64,000 bases of DNA. It comes from Candidatus Methanomethylicota archaeon. Lineage in GTDB: Archaea; Thermoproteota; Methanomethylicia; Culexarchaeales; Culexarchaeaceae. How positions within the stretch are numbered: position 1 is the first letter of the stretch; every line of letters begins with the position of its first letter. Under the pieces are notes generated by a model. The model was not told where the DNA came from. It worked only from the letters and a program-made list of their open reading frames with translations, and ran no database searches. Below are positions 18,269-28,131 of this stretch, one piece after another. The stretch spans positions 1 through 64,000 of the forward strand of contig JAJHRD010000002.1 of NCBI GenBank assembly GCA_020833005.1, given 5' to 3'. The position numbers and the translations under genes are program-made.

Positions 18269-18889
18269 ATGCTCAAGAAATTAATGAGTGAAATGAGAGG
18301 GGGGAAGAGGGGGCCAACGCCGAAGATAGACCTAGAAGACTTAGCAACAGTACTAATAATGATAAAACATAGTGGAGGGATGGGGAGATATAGAATATCT
18401 GAGGAAATGGAGATACCAAATGGAACCATAAGGGGGGTTTTAAAGAAACTTTCTGAAACAGGGATTTTGAAGGCAACTCCAAGGGGATGCGAATTAACAG
18501 ATCTTGGGGAGAAAATGTTAATGGAATATTTGATTGAATTGGGAATTGGGAGGATAGAGCTGTATGAGGGGGATGAATTCAACCTCATAGCCCCAGGGAA
18601 AGCTAAGGTTTTAGCAATATTGAGGAGTGGAGCTGAAAAGGTTACGAATGGATTAATGCAAAGGGATGAAGCTGTGAGGGCTGGAGCTGATGGAGCTACA
18701 ATAATAATCAAGAGGATGGGGAGAGTATTGATCCCAGGAGTCGAGGTGTCAAGGGAATTAAATGAACAATTGAGGAAATTGGAGGAAGAATATGGTGTGG
18801 GAGAAGGTGGTGTAGCAATATTTTGTTGGGGTAAGAATTTAGCTAAAGCAGTGAAGGGAGCTTTAAAGGCAGCTACAACCCTACAATGA
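18269..18889 (+). CDS. DUF4443-type winged-helix regulator
   Basis: 206 residues. Residues 17-90 form a winged helix-turn-helix (LATVLIMIKHSGGMGRYRIS, then NGTIRGVLKKLSETGILKAT and a Leu-rich wing). The C-terminal half contains EAVRAGADGATIIIKRMGRV and LIPGVEV, which I associate with the archaeal DUF4443 family. It follows the ECF/DUF4430 pair by 35 bases and precedes an M32 peptidase, so it could regulate either or act as a general factor. The small-molecule ligand, if any, is unknown. Confidence 0.65.
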   Translation: MLKKLMSEMRGGKRGPTPKIDLEDLATVLIMIKHSGGMGRYRISEEMEIPNGTIRGVLKKLSETGILKATPRGCELTDLGEKMLMEYLIELGIGRIELYEGDEFNLIAPGKAKVLAILRSGAEKVTNGLMQRDEAVRAGADGATIIIKRMGRVLIPGVEVSRELNEQLRKLEEEYGVGEGGVAIFCWGKNLAKAVKGALKAATTLQ

Positions 18890-18941
18890 TAGCAAAACAC
18901 CTTTAAATTAAAACAACCATTAAGATTGTTATGGTGAACAT

Positions 18942-20447
18942 ATGAGTCAAGAAGTATTCAAAGATGAGAATATAAAGAAAATAGTTGAAAAGGTTAGGAC
19001 TGTATGGGCATTGGACATTGCAGACAGCCTAATGGGGTGGGATATAGAAGTCCTAATGCCACAAGAGGGGGCTACGGAGAGGGGGATAGCTAGAGCTGAA
19101 CTACAAGCATTAGGTCAAAGTATACTTAAATCAAAGGAACTTAGGAGCTTGGTGGAAGAAGCTGAAAGGAATATTGAGAAACTAAATGATTATGAGAGGG
19201 GATTAATAAGGGTTTTGAAGAGAAGGATAAAAATTGCAACAGCCATACCGGAAGAGGTATTAAAGGAATATGTGAAAACCACATCAGAAGCCACCATACA
19301 ATGGAGGATTGCAAGATCTAAGAGTGAATATGGAATATTCAAACCATACCTCGAGAAGATAGTGGATTTAATGAGGAAGTTTGCTGAATACTTGGGATAT
19401 GAGGAGCACCCATACGATGCACTACTAGATCTATATGAGGAAGGGTTTAGAACCAGGGATGCCGATAAAATGTTCAACGTATTAGAACCTGGAATAAGGA
19501 GGATATTTAGCAGGGTGCAGAGGGAAGGGAGATACAGATCAAAACATGAACTTGAAGACGTTGAATACAATGTTGATGACATGAAGAATCTAAACCTAGA
19601 AATACTGAAGATATTTGAATATCCATTGGGGGTTAGATCTAGATTCGATGTATCCACACATCCATTCACAACGAGCATAGGTATAAGGGATGTAAGAATA
19701 ACAACAAGATATGAGGGGAAGGATTTCAAGAGGAGTATGTATAGTACAATACATGAGTATGGACATGCCCTATACGAATTACAAATAGATGAAAGGTTAT
19801 CTGGAACAATACTAGCCACAGGGGTTAGTGGAGGAATACATGAAAGCCAATCTAGATTCTGGGAAAACATAATTGGGAGGAGTAGAGTATTTGCAGAAGC
19901 CATATACCCAACAATCAAAAAGCACTTGAAATTTGTGGAGAAATACACCCCAGAAGAACTATACTACTACTTCAACACCGTTAAGCCAAGCCTAATAAGG
20001 GTTGATGCAGATGAAGTCACATACAACCTACACATACTCCTACGATACAAACTGGAAAAATCAATGATAACTGGAGAAGTAAGGATGGATGAACTACCAG
20101 AAGTATGGAACTCAGAATTTGAAAGACTAATTGGAATTAGACCTAAGAAGGATAGTGAAGGTGTATTACAAGACATACATTGGAGTAGTGGACTGGGATC
20201 ATTCTGCAACTACACAATTGGAAACGTGGTGGCAGCACAAATACTAAAGCATATGAAAAGGGAAATGGACTTCGAAACACAAATAGCCAAACTAAACTTC
20301 AAACCAATAAGGGAGTACTTGAGAAACAAGATACACATGTGGGGATCAGTATACGAACCAAAGGAGCTGCTCAAGAGGAGCTTCAATGAAGAAATGAACC
20401 CAGAACACCTACTAAAATACTTAGAGGAAAAATACTTAGGGGGATAA
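18942..20447 (+). CDS. M32 family metallocarboxypeptidase
   Basis: 501 residues, the normal length for the thermostable carboxypeptidase (Taq/Pfu type) family. The zinc site is H271-E-x-x-H275 in STIHEYGHALYE, with the third ligand Glu in GGIHESQSRFWEN downstream. DVSTHPFTTSIGIRDVRITTRY and the late IHWSSGLGSFCNYTIGN block are also family landmarks. It removes C-terminal residues from peptides in the cytosol. A TTTAAATT element about 35 bases upstream suggests its own promoter. Confidence 0.92.
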   Translation: MSQEVFKDENIKKIVEKVRTVWALDIADSLMGWDIEVLMPQEGATERGIARAELQALGQSILKSKELRSLVEEAERNIEKLNDYERGLIRVLKRRIKIATAIPEEVLKEYVKTTSEATIQWRIARSKSEYGIFKPYLEKIVDLMRKFAEYLGYEEHPYDALLDLYEEGFRTRDADKMFNVLEPGIRRIFSRVQREGRYRSKHELEDVEYNVDDMKNLNLEILKIFEYPLGVRSRFDVSTHPFTTSIGIRDVRITTRYEGKDFKRSMYSTIHEYGHALYELQIDERLSGTILATGVSGGIHESQSRFWENIIGRSRVFAEAIYPTIKKHLKFVEKYTPEELYYYFNTVKPSLIRVDADEVTYNLHILLRYKLEKSMITGEVRMDELPEVWNSEFERLIGIRPKKDSEGVLQDIHWSSGLGSFCNYTIGNVVAAQILKHMKREMDFETQIAKLNFKPIREYLRNKIHMWGSVYEPKELLKRSFNEEMNPEHLLKYLEEKYLGG

Positions 20448-20490
20448 GTAAAGCAAAAATAAATTAAAATTAAAAAATATTTTTCATTTT

Positions 20491-22194
20491 TCACATATTG
20501 ACTCCACCAATTATTGGTAGGAGGAGTGCTGAAGATAGATTTCCTCCATGGAAAATTACGTTATTAGCCTTCCTAGCCTTCAACATCTCACCTATAGGTT
20601 CACCACTATTAAAGTTCCTATCAAATCTTGGGAAGTAGCTACTTGTTATGGATAGCCTCAACCTACACTCAGGCTCTATTAGAATGTTTGTATCGAAGAA
20701 GAAGTTGAATTCAAATTTGTAAATCTTATTTGGCTCCATGAAAGTCTCCCGCTCAAAGGACTCCCTAAACCTAGCTCTAAGACCACCATAATTGAATAGA
20801 ATGGACTTGCCATCCGGATAGACTTTGGAGAGTAAGCATATCCAATCCGTATCAATACAATCGCTTGATGCATACAATAACATCTTGGGTTTACCTGCAA
20901 TTTCAATTGGCTTCTTCAATGGTTCACTAGTATAAACTAAGACGTCAAACCTAGATTCTAAAGCTCTAATATCCAATGGTGTTTCAACAGCCTTTGGGGA
21001 ATAGAAGTTGAAGTCCACTGAAGATATGACTGGATTCATTGGATCATATATGTATGAATCATAAGATTCAATACTAGGCTTTTCAACCGTTAATCTACCA
21101 TCACCAAATAGAGTGTTCGCCCTACCACCACTATCAATATACCAATTGCACCAACAAACCTCCCTCGGAGGCCAAATATCCCTTGAAACCCACTTATTCA
21201 ATCCCATAACGAAGGTTAAGCATCTACCACCACCAAAGAATTCCTGTATACTCTTTAAGGCTTTTTCATCATCCTTCAACCAGTAATCAAACCACCATAA
21301 ATGTAATTTGAGGAGGTCTATAACTGCTTCTGGGCCGAAATCAACGCCTCCAAGAACCCTCCTCGGAACCCTCGTACCAGCATGATCCCATGGCCCTGAA
21401 ACCAAGTACTGCTTATCCCTAGCTGGGGAATACCTTACCATCCCCTCATAAAAGTATGTGGCTCCAGGTTGATCGCCATCATACCATCCAGTTATATGGA
21501 GAACTGGGAGGTTAATCCTCTTAAAATCCTCCTCAGTTAATAGTATGCTCTTCCAGTAATCGTCAAGTCTTGAGTGACTTAACCAAATCCTCCAAACAGT
21601 ATTAACTCTACCTAGAACTTCATCCATACTCTTTAATGGGAAATGCCACAAAACTTTAACCCAATCCACAACATCAGGGTTTTGCACAACTCGACCGCCA
21701 ACATAGTGAAGCCACTCCAACATCCCCAAACTAACTAAACCATTATAGTATGGTAGCTCTTGAAACCATCTCCCAGCGGCAGCTGTACTAATCATGGTTA
21801 CAAGGTTTGGTGGATTAAGTTTAGCAGCAGCCCATTGAACCCAGCCCCTATACGATCCACCCATCATCGCTATACGTCCATTACACCAATCTTGCTCTGA
21901 AATCCACTTTATAGTATCATAACCATCTTCACCCTCATGTATGAATGGATGCCATTCACCCTCAGAATCCCCTCTACCCCTAACATCTTGAATTACAACA
22001 GCATATCCATTCTTAACATAGAACTCAACATCACGAGTCCCATACTTTATCTCACCAGGCAAAGCCTTATTGTATGGTGTTCTAATCAAGATGACTGGAT
22101 ACTTGCCGCCTCTACGTGGAAGATATATGTCTGCTGAAAGCTTAACACCATCCCTCATTGGAATCTTAACATCGAAATATGATTCAAAATACAT
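20491..22194 (-). CDS. CocE/NonD-type alpha/beta hydrolase (S15 family)
   Basis: 567 residues. The N-terminal alpha/beta-hydrolase domain begins FDVKIPMRDGVKLSADIYLP and has IRTPYNK, the nucleophile S114 in MGGSYRGWVQW, and an Asp/His set including WYDGDQPG and GPWDHAG. A C-terminal jelly-roll domain (about residues 390-567, ending RNFNSGEPIG...HGGN) completes the architecture of the X-Pro dipeptidyl-peptidase/cocaine esterase class. The substrate may be a peptide or an acyl ester. It is convergent with the M32 peptidase and divergent from the S9 peptidase gene, forming a small peptidase cluster. Confidence 0.88.
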   Translation of the reverse strand: MYFESYFDVKIPMRDGVKLSADIYLPRRGGKYPVILIRTPYNKALPGEIKYGTRDVEFYVKNGYAVVIQDVRGRGDSEGEWHPFIHEGEDGYDTIKWISEQDWCNGRIAMMGGSYRGWVQWAAAKLNPPNLVTMISTAAAGRWFQELPYYNGLVSLGMLEWLHYVGGRVVQNPDVVDWVKVLWHFPLKSMDEVLGRVNTVWRIWLSHSRLDDYWKSILLTEEDFKRINLPVLHITGWYDGDQPGATYFYEGMVRYSPARDKQYLVSGPWDHAGTRVPRRVLGGVDFGPEAVIDLLKLHLWWFDYWLKDDEKALKSIQEFFGGGRCLTFVMGLNKWVSRDIWPPREVCWCNWYIDSGGRANTLFGDGRLTVEKPSIESYDSYIYDPMNPVISSVDFNFYSPKAVETPLDIRALESRFDVLVYTSEPLKKPIEIAGKPKMLLYASSDCIDTDWICLLSKVYPDGKSILFNYGGLRARFRESFERETFMEPNKIYKFEFNFFFDTNILIEPECRLRLSITSSYFPRFDRNFNSGEPIGEMLKARKANNVIFHGGNLSSALLLPIIGGVNM

Positions 22195-22288
22195 GCGCAG
22201 TAGCCACCGAAATAACTCTACAATAAAATGTATTTAAGCGATACCGTTAAAGAGGAGGTTATACAATAATTATTTGTGATGAAGAATT

Positions 22289-24085
22289 ATGATTATGGAA
22301 ATGTACGATCCAATATGGCTTGAAGTAAAGAAGTATTTAAGCATAAGATCAGCCACAACACCTAGGGCATTGAAAAACTCATACAAACTCATATATTTGA
22401 GCGATACAACTGGCGTGCCAATACCATGGATTTATGACATGAATAGAAGCGACCCCCTAATACCAATGGAACAGAGAGTTGGAAATTTGAGTGTAAGTGA
22501 AAATGGTATTATAGCTTTAACAAATGATATCGATGGAAATGAGAGATGGCAAATATCCACATACGATCTCAACAATGATAAATTAACACATGTGGCTGGT
22601 GATGGAAGTGACATAAATAATTTAGGTGCATGGAGCATTGATGGAAAAACTTTAGGATTCACATCAAATAAGAGGAATGGAGTGGATTTCGACGTATACA
22701 TTTATAAGCTAAGTGGAAAGGTTGAAGGACCAATTGCAAAAATGGAGGGAACCAACAACCTTGTGGAATGGGTAAACCACGACCATGCACTAATAATACA
22801 CAACAATACAAATCTAGATAGTGACATATACCTAATAGATTTCAAAAATGGGAATCTAGAAAACCTCACAAAACATGATGGGGAAGCTGCAAACACAAAC
22901 CCAAAAAACCTTGGAGATGGGAAATTCCTATTCACAACAAACATAAACTCAGAATACATGGGAATAGCCATATACGATCTAAATAGGAGGGGGTGGAAAT
23001 ACCTATACCAGCCAGATAGGGATGTGGAAGCCATAGAAGTATCCCCAGATAAACTTAAAGTGGCATTTAGCGAAAATGTGGAGGGATACTCAAAACTATA
23101 CACTGCAAACATAGACTTCACACACGTTAGGGAAATGAAGATTCCGAAGGGGGTTATAAGTGAAATATCTTGGGGTAAAATTGGATTAACATACTCAATT
23201 TCAAGCCCAAAAATTGGAAACGAAATATGGGTTTGGAGTGAAGGAGCTGGGCAAAGGCAAATAACATACTCACCAAAATACCACGTGAAAATGGAGGAAA
23301 ACGTACTGCCAGAAACCGTCAGATATAGGAGTTGGGATGGAATGATGATACCAGCATTAATCTACAAGCCAAAAACTGGGAAACCACCATACCCAGCAGT
23401 GGTAACAATACATGGTGGACCTGAAAGTCAAGATAGACCATCATTCCAATTCCTACCACAAATACTCGTAAAACTAGGATACATAGTTCTCTCACCAAAC
23501 TTTAGGGGATCCAGCGGTTATGGTAAAACATTCATACACCTAGATGACCGTGAGAAGAGGATGGACTCATTAAGGGATATAGGAGCCTTAGTGGATTGGG
23601 CTGAGGGGGAGGGGCTTGTACGTAAAGGTGAAATAGCAATCACAGGGGCATCATATGGAGGATATGCCACACTAATGAGCATGGCACTATACCCAGAATA
23701 CTGGAGTTGTGGTGTAGAAAGGGTTGGAATAGTGAACCTAGTCACATTCATAAGGAATACTGGGCCATGGAGGAGGAAGTATAGGATGCATGAATATGGA
23801 GATCCGGAGAAAATGTACGATGTAATGATGGAACTAAGCCCAATAAAACATTTAGATAAAATTAAAGCTCCATTAATGGTTATACATGGATCCAACGATC
23901 CAAGAGTACCGATAAGTGAAGCTGAACAACTCGTTGAAGAAATGAAGAAGAGGGGTAGGGAAGTTAAATACATAAAGGTTGGCGATGAAGGACATGGATT
24001 AACAAAGATAAATAATAGAGTAAACCTTCAAATGGAAATAATAAGATTCATAATGCAACATACACCAGTGAAAAGGGGTAGCTGA
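22289..24085 (+). CDS. S9 family prolyl oligopeptidase/acylaminoacyl peptidase
   Basis: 598 residues. The N-terminal part (about 40-340) is a beta-propeller with recurring WSIDGKTLGF and VSPDKLKVAF-type blades that gates access. The C-terminal alpha/beta hydrolase has nucleophile S455 in GASYGGYAT, Asp in HGSNDPRVP and His in DEGHGL, the catalytic triad of S9 peptidases. HGGPESQDR and FRGSSGYGK are further landmarks. It degrades short peptides in the cytosol; no signal peptide is visible. It is transcribed divergently from the CocE-like gene across about 95 bases. Confidence 0.92.
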   Translation: MIMEMYDPIWLEVKKYLSIRSATTPRALKNSYKLIYLSDTTGVPIPWIYDMNRSDPLIPMEQRVGNLSVSENGIIALTNDIDGNERWQISTYDLNNDKLTHVAGDGSDINNLGAWSIDGKTLGFTSNKRNGVDFDVYIYKLSGKVEGPIAKMEGTNNLVEWVNHDHALIIHNNTNLDSDIYLIDFKNGNLENLTKHDGEAANTNPKNLGDGKFLFTTNINSEYMGIAIYDLNRRGWKYLYQPDRDVEAIEVSPDKLKVAFSENVEGYSKLYTANIDFTHVREMKIPKGVISEISWGKIGLTYSISSPKIGNEIWVWSEGAGQRQITYSPKYHVKMEENVLPETVRYRSWDGMMIPALIYKPKTGKPPYPAVVTIHGGPESQDRPSFQFLPQILVKLGYIVLSPNFRGSSGYGKTFIHLDDREKRMDSLRDIGALVDWAEGEGLVRKGEIAITGASYGGYATLMSMALYPEYWSCGVERVGIVNLVTFIRNTGPWRRKYRMHEYGDPEKMYDVMMELSPIKHLDKIKAPLMVIHGSNDPRVPISEAEQLVEEMKKRGREVKYIKVGDEGHGLTKINNRVNLQMEIIRFIMQHTPVKRGS

Positions 24086-24099
24086 ATGGAAATGCACAT

Positions 24100-25491
24100 T
24101 TAGAGTCTAATTTTAGGTCTACCAATACCCACAAATGTTATGCCCCTTGGAATATTAGATATATCCACAATCCCCCTACCATCAAAAATTATTTTTGGAT
24201 TAGACATTAAATCTGAAATCCTCCCCCAATCCAGATTGCGATAGTAATCATGATCAGTGGCTATAATAACAACATTACACCCTTTAACAGCTTCCTCAAT
24301 GGATCCAGTCAAAGTCACACCAAGCGATTTCAGCTTCTGATCTATGCTGATGTATGGGTCATGAACCACAACCCTAACCCCCATATTAAGGAGCAATTTA
24401 ACAATTTCATATGTTGGGCTCCCCCTAGAATCAGCAATATTACCCCTAAAAGCTAAACCAAATACCGCCACAACAGCTTTTGATGGAGCTAAATTTAACT
24501 CAAACATAACTTCCCTCAGAATTGAAATAGTTTTTGAAGGCATATCCTCATTTATGGTTCTAGCCAACCTAGTTAGCTCTAATCTTAAACCAACCTTAGA
24601 TGCAGATTCAAGGAGGAAGTATGGGTAGACTGGGATGCATGGCCCCCCAACTCCAACCCCAGGTTTATGGAGGTGGCAGAAGGGTTGACTATTGGATGCC
24701 TCCCTAACCTCAAAGAAGTCCACACCATAAGCACTGCATAGAGCTGCAAGTTCATTGGCCAATGCAATATTCACATCCCTATAAACCCCCTCAAAAATCT
24801 TTGAAAGCTCAGCAGCCCTAGCACTACCCATCTCAATAACCCCCCTCTTAGCAATCCTCCTATATAGGAGGGAGAAGAAGTGCGTACTCCTTTGACCAAC
24901 CCCACCAACTATCTTTGGATACCTAACCTCCAAATCCTCCAAAGCTCTACCCTCATAAATCCTCTCCGGGCTAAAGGCTAAAGCAAAATCCTCCTCAGCT
25001 TTAAGGCCACTCTCACTCTCAAGTATGGATTTAACGAAGGTTTCCGTTGTCATTGGTGGAACTGTACACTCTACACATACAGCATCCCCCCTCTTCAAAC
25101 CCTTCCCAATCCCCCTTAAAGCCCTCTCCAAGTGTGCACCATTAAATTTACCATCAACAATCCCCGTTGGAACAGTCACAAACTTAACTTCACAAATCTT
25201 CGATGCTTCAACAAGGTTTGTGGTGGCTTTAAACATTCCAATACTCACATAATGCTTAACGGCTTCAGGTACCATCGGTTCATCAGAAATTGGTGATACA
25301 CCAGAATTTATGGATTCAACAATCTTCTCATCAACATCAACACCCAAAACCCTCTGACCAGCTCTAAGCCAAGCCACAGCCAAGGGGAGACCAACCCTAC
25401 CCAAACCATAAACTGCTATCCTAACATCACCGGAATCCAATTTCTTCAAAATCTCAGAATCACTTAAGCCGAATAACATGCATACCCACAA
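24100..25491 (-). CDS. Nucleotide-sugar dehydrogenase (UDP-ManNAc dehydrogenase-like)
   Basis: 463 residues; the real start is probably the ATG at 25479. The NAD-binding Rossmann motif is VYGLGRVGLPLAVAW. The central domain has FSPERIYEGRALEDL and the C-terminal one has VFGLAFRGNIADSRGSP; the catalytic Cys lies in GGPCIPVYPYF. These are marks of the UDP-glucose/UDP-N-acetylmannosamine dehydrogenase superfamily, which oxidises the C6 hydroxyl to a carboxylate in two steps. The WecC-like branch fits best, giving an N-acetylhexosaminuronic acid for a surface glycan. It sits near the glycan genes of 29-40 kb. Confidence 0.87.
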   Translation of the reverse strand: MWVCMLFGLSDSEILKKLDSGDVRIAVYGLGRVGLPLAVAWLRAGQRVLGVDVDEKIVESINSGVSPISDEPMVPEAVKHYVSIGMFKATTNLVEASKICEVKFVTVPTGIVDGKFNGAHLERALRGIGKGLKRGDAVCVECTVPPMTTETFVKSILESESGLKAEEDFALAFSPERIYEGRALEDLEVRYPKIVGGVGQRSTHFFSLLYRRIAKRGVIEMGSARAAELSKIFEGVYRDVNIALANELAALCSAYGVDFFEVREASNSQPFCHLHKPGVGVGGPCIPVYPYFLLESASKVGLRLELTRLARTINEDMPSKTISILREVMFELNLAPSKAVVAVFGLAFRGNIADSRGSPTYEIVKLLLNMGVRVVVHDPYISIDQKLKSLGVTLTGSIEEAVKGCNVVIIATDHDYYRNLDWGRISDLMSNPKIIFDGRGIVDISNIPRGITFVGIGRPKIRL

Positions 25492-25541
25492 ACATTTAAT
25501 AATACTTGGAGCTTATAACTATATTCACCCATTTTCACTCT

Positions 25542-27230
25542 TTAAAGGTTAAGTCTCCTCCAAGAAAACTGCCTTTCAAATATCTCTCTAACATGCTGAA
25601 TTGTATCAGCATCTTCAGGACCCTTATCCTCAACAATCCTATTAATCCTTGCAAACCTCAAAGCCATACCACACTCATACTTAGGACTCTTCTGAATCTC
25701 ATTGTATAAAACTTCCACGACAATCTTCGGGGCAACATAAACCCTCCTCCCCTCTTCACTAATCGCCAACTCCTTAAGCCTCCTAGTCATCTCCTCCAAC
25801 TCATCATCACTTAACCCCTTAAAGGTTTTGCCAACAACATAAAATTTTCCAGTTTCCTCATCCCTAGCTGCAAGATAGTAGTCTGAAAGCCATCTACGCC
25901 TACGACCATAACCATACTCAGCTGCAACTATGACGAGGTCTAGAGGTTCAAGGGTTTGCTTAAATTTAAACCAAAACTTCCCCCTAACCCCTGGAACATA
26001 TGGCCCCCTAAGATCTTTAATCATAACCCCCTCACAACCATACTCCAAAGCCTCTTTAAGGAAATCCTCAGCCACAGATGGATCATTGGTAACTATTTGC
26101 TTAACTAGGGGTATCCCCATGGAAATTTCAGACAATATCTTCCTACGCTCAATGTACGGCTTATCTATCAATGAAACTCCATTAACATATATTGCATCGA
26201 ACAAGTATAATTTCAATTTAAACATCTTTGAAGAAGTTTCCAAATCACGTTTACGCTTAAATCTCATCATCAGATACTGGAATGGGAGGGGTTTACCATC
26301 ATCCCCCACAGCCACAACTTCACCATCCAATATGGCCTCTTCAACCTTCAATCCACCCTTAACCTCATCCACTATCTCAGGCAAACTACCTGTAGCATCA
26401 GTTAGACGTCTACTATAAATCTTAACTTCACTGCCAGACCTATGTATCTGAACTCTAACACCATCAAGCTTATACTCCAAAGCAACTTCACCACCAATGA
26501 TTTCAAAGGCTTCCCTCAAACTTCCAACATCCTTTGCAAGCATTGGTTTAATTGGTCTGAAAACCTGGAATCCAAGTTTGGAGAATCCATTTAAACCATA
26601 ACGTTTAGCTGTTTCAGCAAGAACCTCCAAATCTCCAACCATCAACATAGCTCTATTAATTACTTCTATGGGTATGTTGAAGGCTTCTGAAATGGCTTCC
26701 CTCATTAAACCCTCACTAAACCCAGTCCTCATCTCACCAATCAAAATCCTAACAATATACTTCATTTCAATTGGTGATGCCAAGCTGAATAGGGATTCAA
26801 GTAGCCTAGCTTTATGATCCCTAGCCCCCCTACCACTTGCCTTAGCTATTTCCTCAAAGAAACGTTTAACCTCAATTATGGTTAAATGCTTACTGGCTAG
26901 AGTGGTCTGCCTAGAAACCCTACTAGACTCCAAGAATAATTTGACTGCAGAACCAACATCCCCAGTCTTCTTAAATGCATCTGTGAATATCCTCCAATCC
27001 CCATGCACAATCCCCCTCAAAACCTTGAGTATTGTGCTCCAACTAACATTCAACTCCAAACCACTACTCAATGGGAATGCTCTACCTAGAATCATGGATA
27101 CTGCAGGTGAAATTTCATCGACATCAAGATTCTTGAGGAAAGCTGCAACTTCACTTACCATCAACCCCCTCCTACTCATGGATTCAAGTTTCTCACAAAG
27201 CTCAGCTAGAGTTTTGAATTCGGTTTTCAT
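25542..27230 (-). CDS. lig: ATP-dependent DNA ligase
   Basis: 562 residues, a typical archaeal replicative ligase. The N-terminal DNA-binding domain (1-210) contains KYIVRILIGEMRTGFSEGL. The nucleotidyltransferase domain carries the AMP-accepting lysine K254 in EYKLDGVRVQIH, then LDGEVVA and GCEGVMIKD, and FWFKFK (motif V). The C-terminal OB domain includes GRRRRWLSDYYLAARDE and APKIVVEV. It seals nicks in DNA during replication and repair. The neighbouring UPF0282 hydrolase gene ends 17 bases upstream on the same strand. Confidence 0.95.
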   Translation of the reverse strand: MKTEFKTLAELCEKLESMSRRGLMVSEVAAFLKNLDVDEISPAVSMILGRAFPLSSGLELNVSWSTILKVLRGIVHGDWRIFTDAFKKTGDVGSAVKLFLESSRVSRQTTLASKHLTIIEVKRFFEEIAKASGRGARDHKARLLESLFSLASPIEMKYIVRILIGEMRTGFSEGLMREAISEAFNIPIEVINRAMLMVGDLEVLAETAKRYGLNGFSKLGFQVFRPIKPMLAKDVGSLREAFEIIGGEVALEYKLDGVRVQIHRSGSEVKIYSRRLTDATGSLPEIVDEVKGGLKVEEAILDGEVVAVGDDGKPLPFQYLMMRFKRKRDLETSSKMFKLKLYLFDAIYVNGVSLIDKPYIERRKILSEISMGIPLVKQIVTNDPSVAEDFLKEALEYGCEGVMIKDLRGPYVPGVRGKFWFKFKQTLEPLDLVIVAAEYGYGRRRRWLSDYYLAARDEETGKFYVVGKTFKGLSDDELEEMTRRLKELAISEEGRRVYVAPKIVVEVLYNEIQKSPKYECGMALRFARINRIVEDKGPEDADTIQHVREIFERQFSWRRLNL

Positions 27231-27246
27231 CTAAAATCCTAACCCC

Positions 27247-28131
27247 TTAACCCTCCTCCCAGCCACCATACTTCTCATATAAATCCTTCCTATGTGCTTC
27301 AAGCATCTCAATACTCCTACCGGAAAACTCTGCAGCAGTTAAAACCCTACAATTGAATTCCCCCGCAACATCATAAACCCTTGAAACCCTCTCCCTATAC
27401 TTTAAATCCCTAAGTAAATGGTGATCCAAAACCAATGTTTCAACACACCTCAAACTTAAAATTCTAATTAGGTTTTCAATGGAAGCTTCCAAACTCCTAT
27501 TGGAGTATCTGTATCCAAGCATGTACGTCATAGGTCCATCGACGAATAGTATGTTGGGCTTCTCAGCCAATATGAATTCCACTTGACTATCAACTGATGG
27601 CCCCTCAACATCAGAAGTGTAGAGGAAGACTTCACCACCAGACCTTATGGAAACCTCAACTACAAAACCCAACCTAGGATTCGTCCCATGGAAAACTGCT
27701 TTTGAAAATGATATCAATGTACCCCCAAATTTGAAGCTATTTCCATCTGCAATGGAAATTTTACTAGCGAAGCTATTGATTTTATCCAAGAAGTATGAAG
27801 CACGCCTCCTCTGACTGAAATTGATATTCTCATTTGGATCCTTAATTAAAACCAGTTTACCCCCATAAATGTCTGGGGAATCTGGATCATGATGATCATA
27901 ATGGTAATGCGTAACTATAAGAACATCAGCCTCGGAGGAGTAATTCTTAATATCAGACCAAACTTCATCCATACGTTGAAGCTCAAGGTAATGGGGCTCC
28001 AAACCATACCTCAAAGGTGCCAGTGAAACCCCTGGATCTAAGACCACCTTCACATCATCAGTCTCAACATATGTGGCCATAGATCTAACTCCAAAACTGT
28101 CAAAACCCAATGGGATTATACGTCTAATCAT
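27247..28131 (-). CDS. UPF0282-type metallo-beta-lactamase-fold hydrolase
   Basis: 294 residues of the metallo-beta-lactamase fold. The metal site appears as THYHYDHHDPD (H-x-H-x-D-H), with later ligands in VFHGTNPR, LYTSDVEGP and LDHHLLRD. RRIIPLGFDSFGVRSMAT at the start and FVDGPMTYMLGYRYS are features I associate with the archaeal UPF0282 group, whose substrate is not established. The start codon shares one base with the stop region of the PurD-like gene upstream, so the two are translationally coupled. Confidence 0.83.
   Translation of the reverse strand: MIRRIIPLGFDSFGVRSMATYVETDDVKVVLDPGVSLAPLRYGLEPHYLELQRMDEVWSDIKNYSSEADVLIVTHYHYDHHDPDSPDIYGGKLVLIKDPNENINFSQRRRASYFLDKINSFASKISIADGNSFKFGGTLISFSKAVFHGTNPRLGFVVEVSIRSGGEVFLYTSDVEGPSVDSQVEFILAEKPNILFVDGPMTYMLGYRYSNRSLEASIENLIRILSLRCVETLVLDHHLLRDLKYRERVSRVYDVAGEFNCRVLTAAEFSGRSIEMLEAHRKDLYEKYGGWEEG

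Noticed and set aside
22276-22300. GTGATGA resembling a C box before the S9 peptidase gene
   Set aside because: No CTGA D box or C'/D' pair follows at guide distance, so it is not a C/D RNA.
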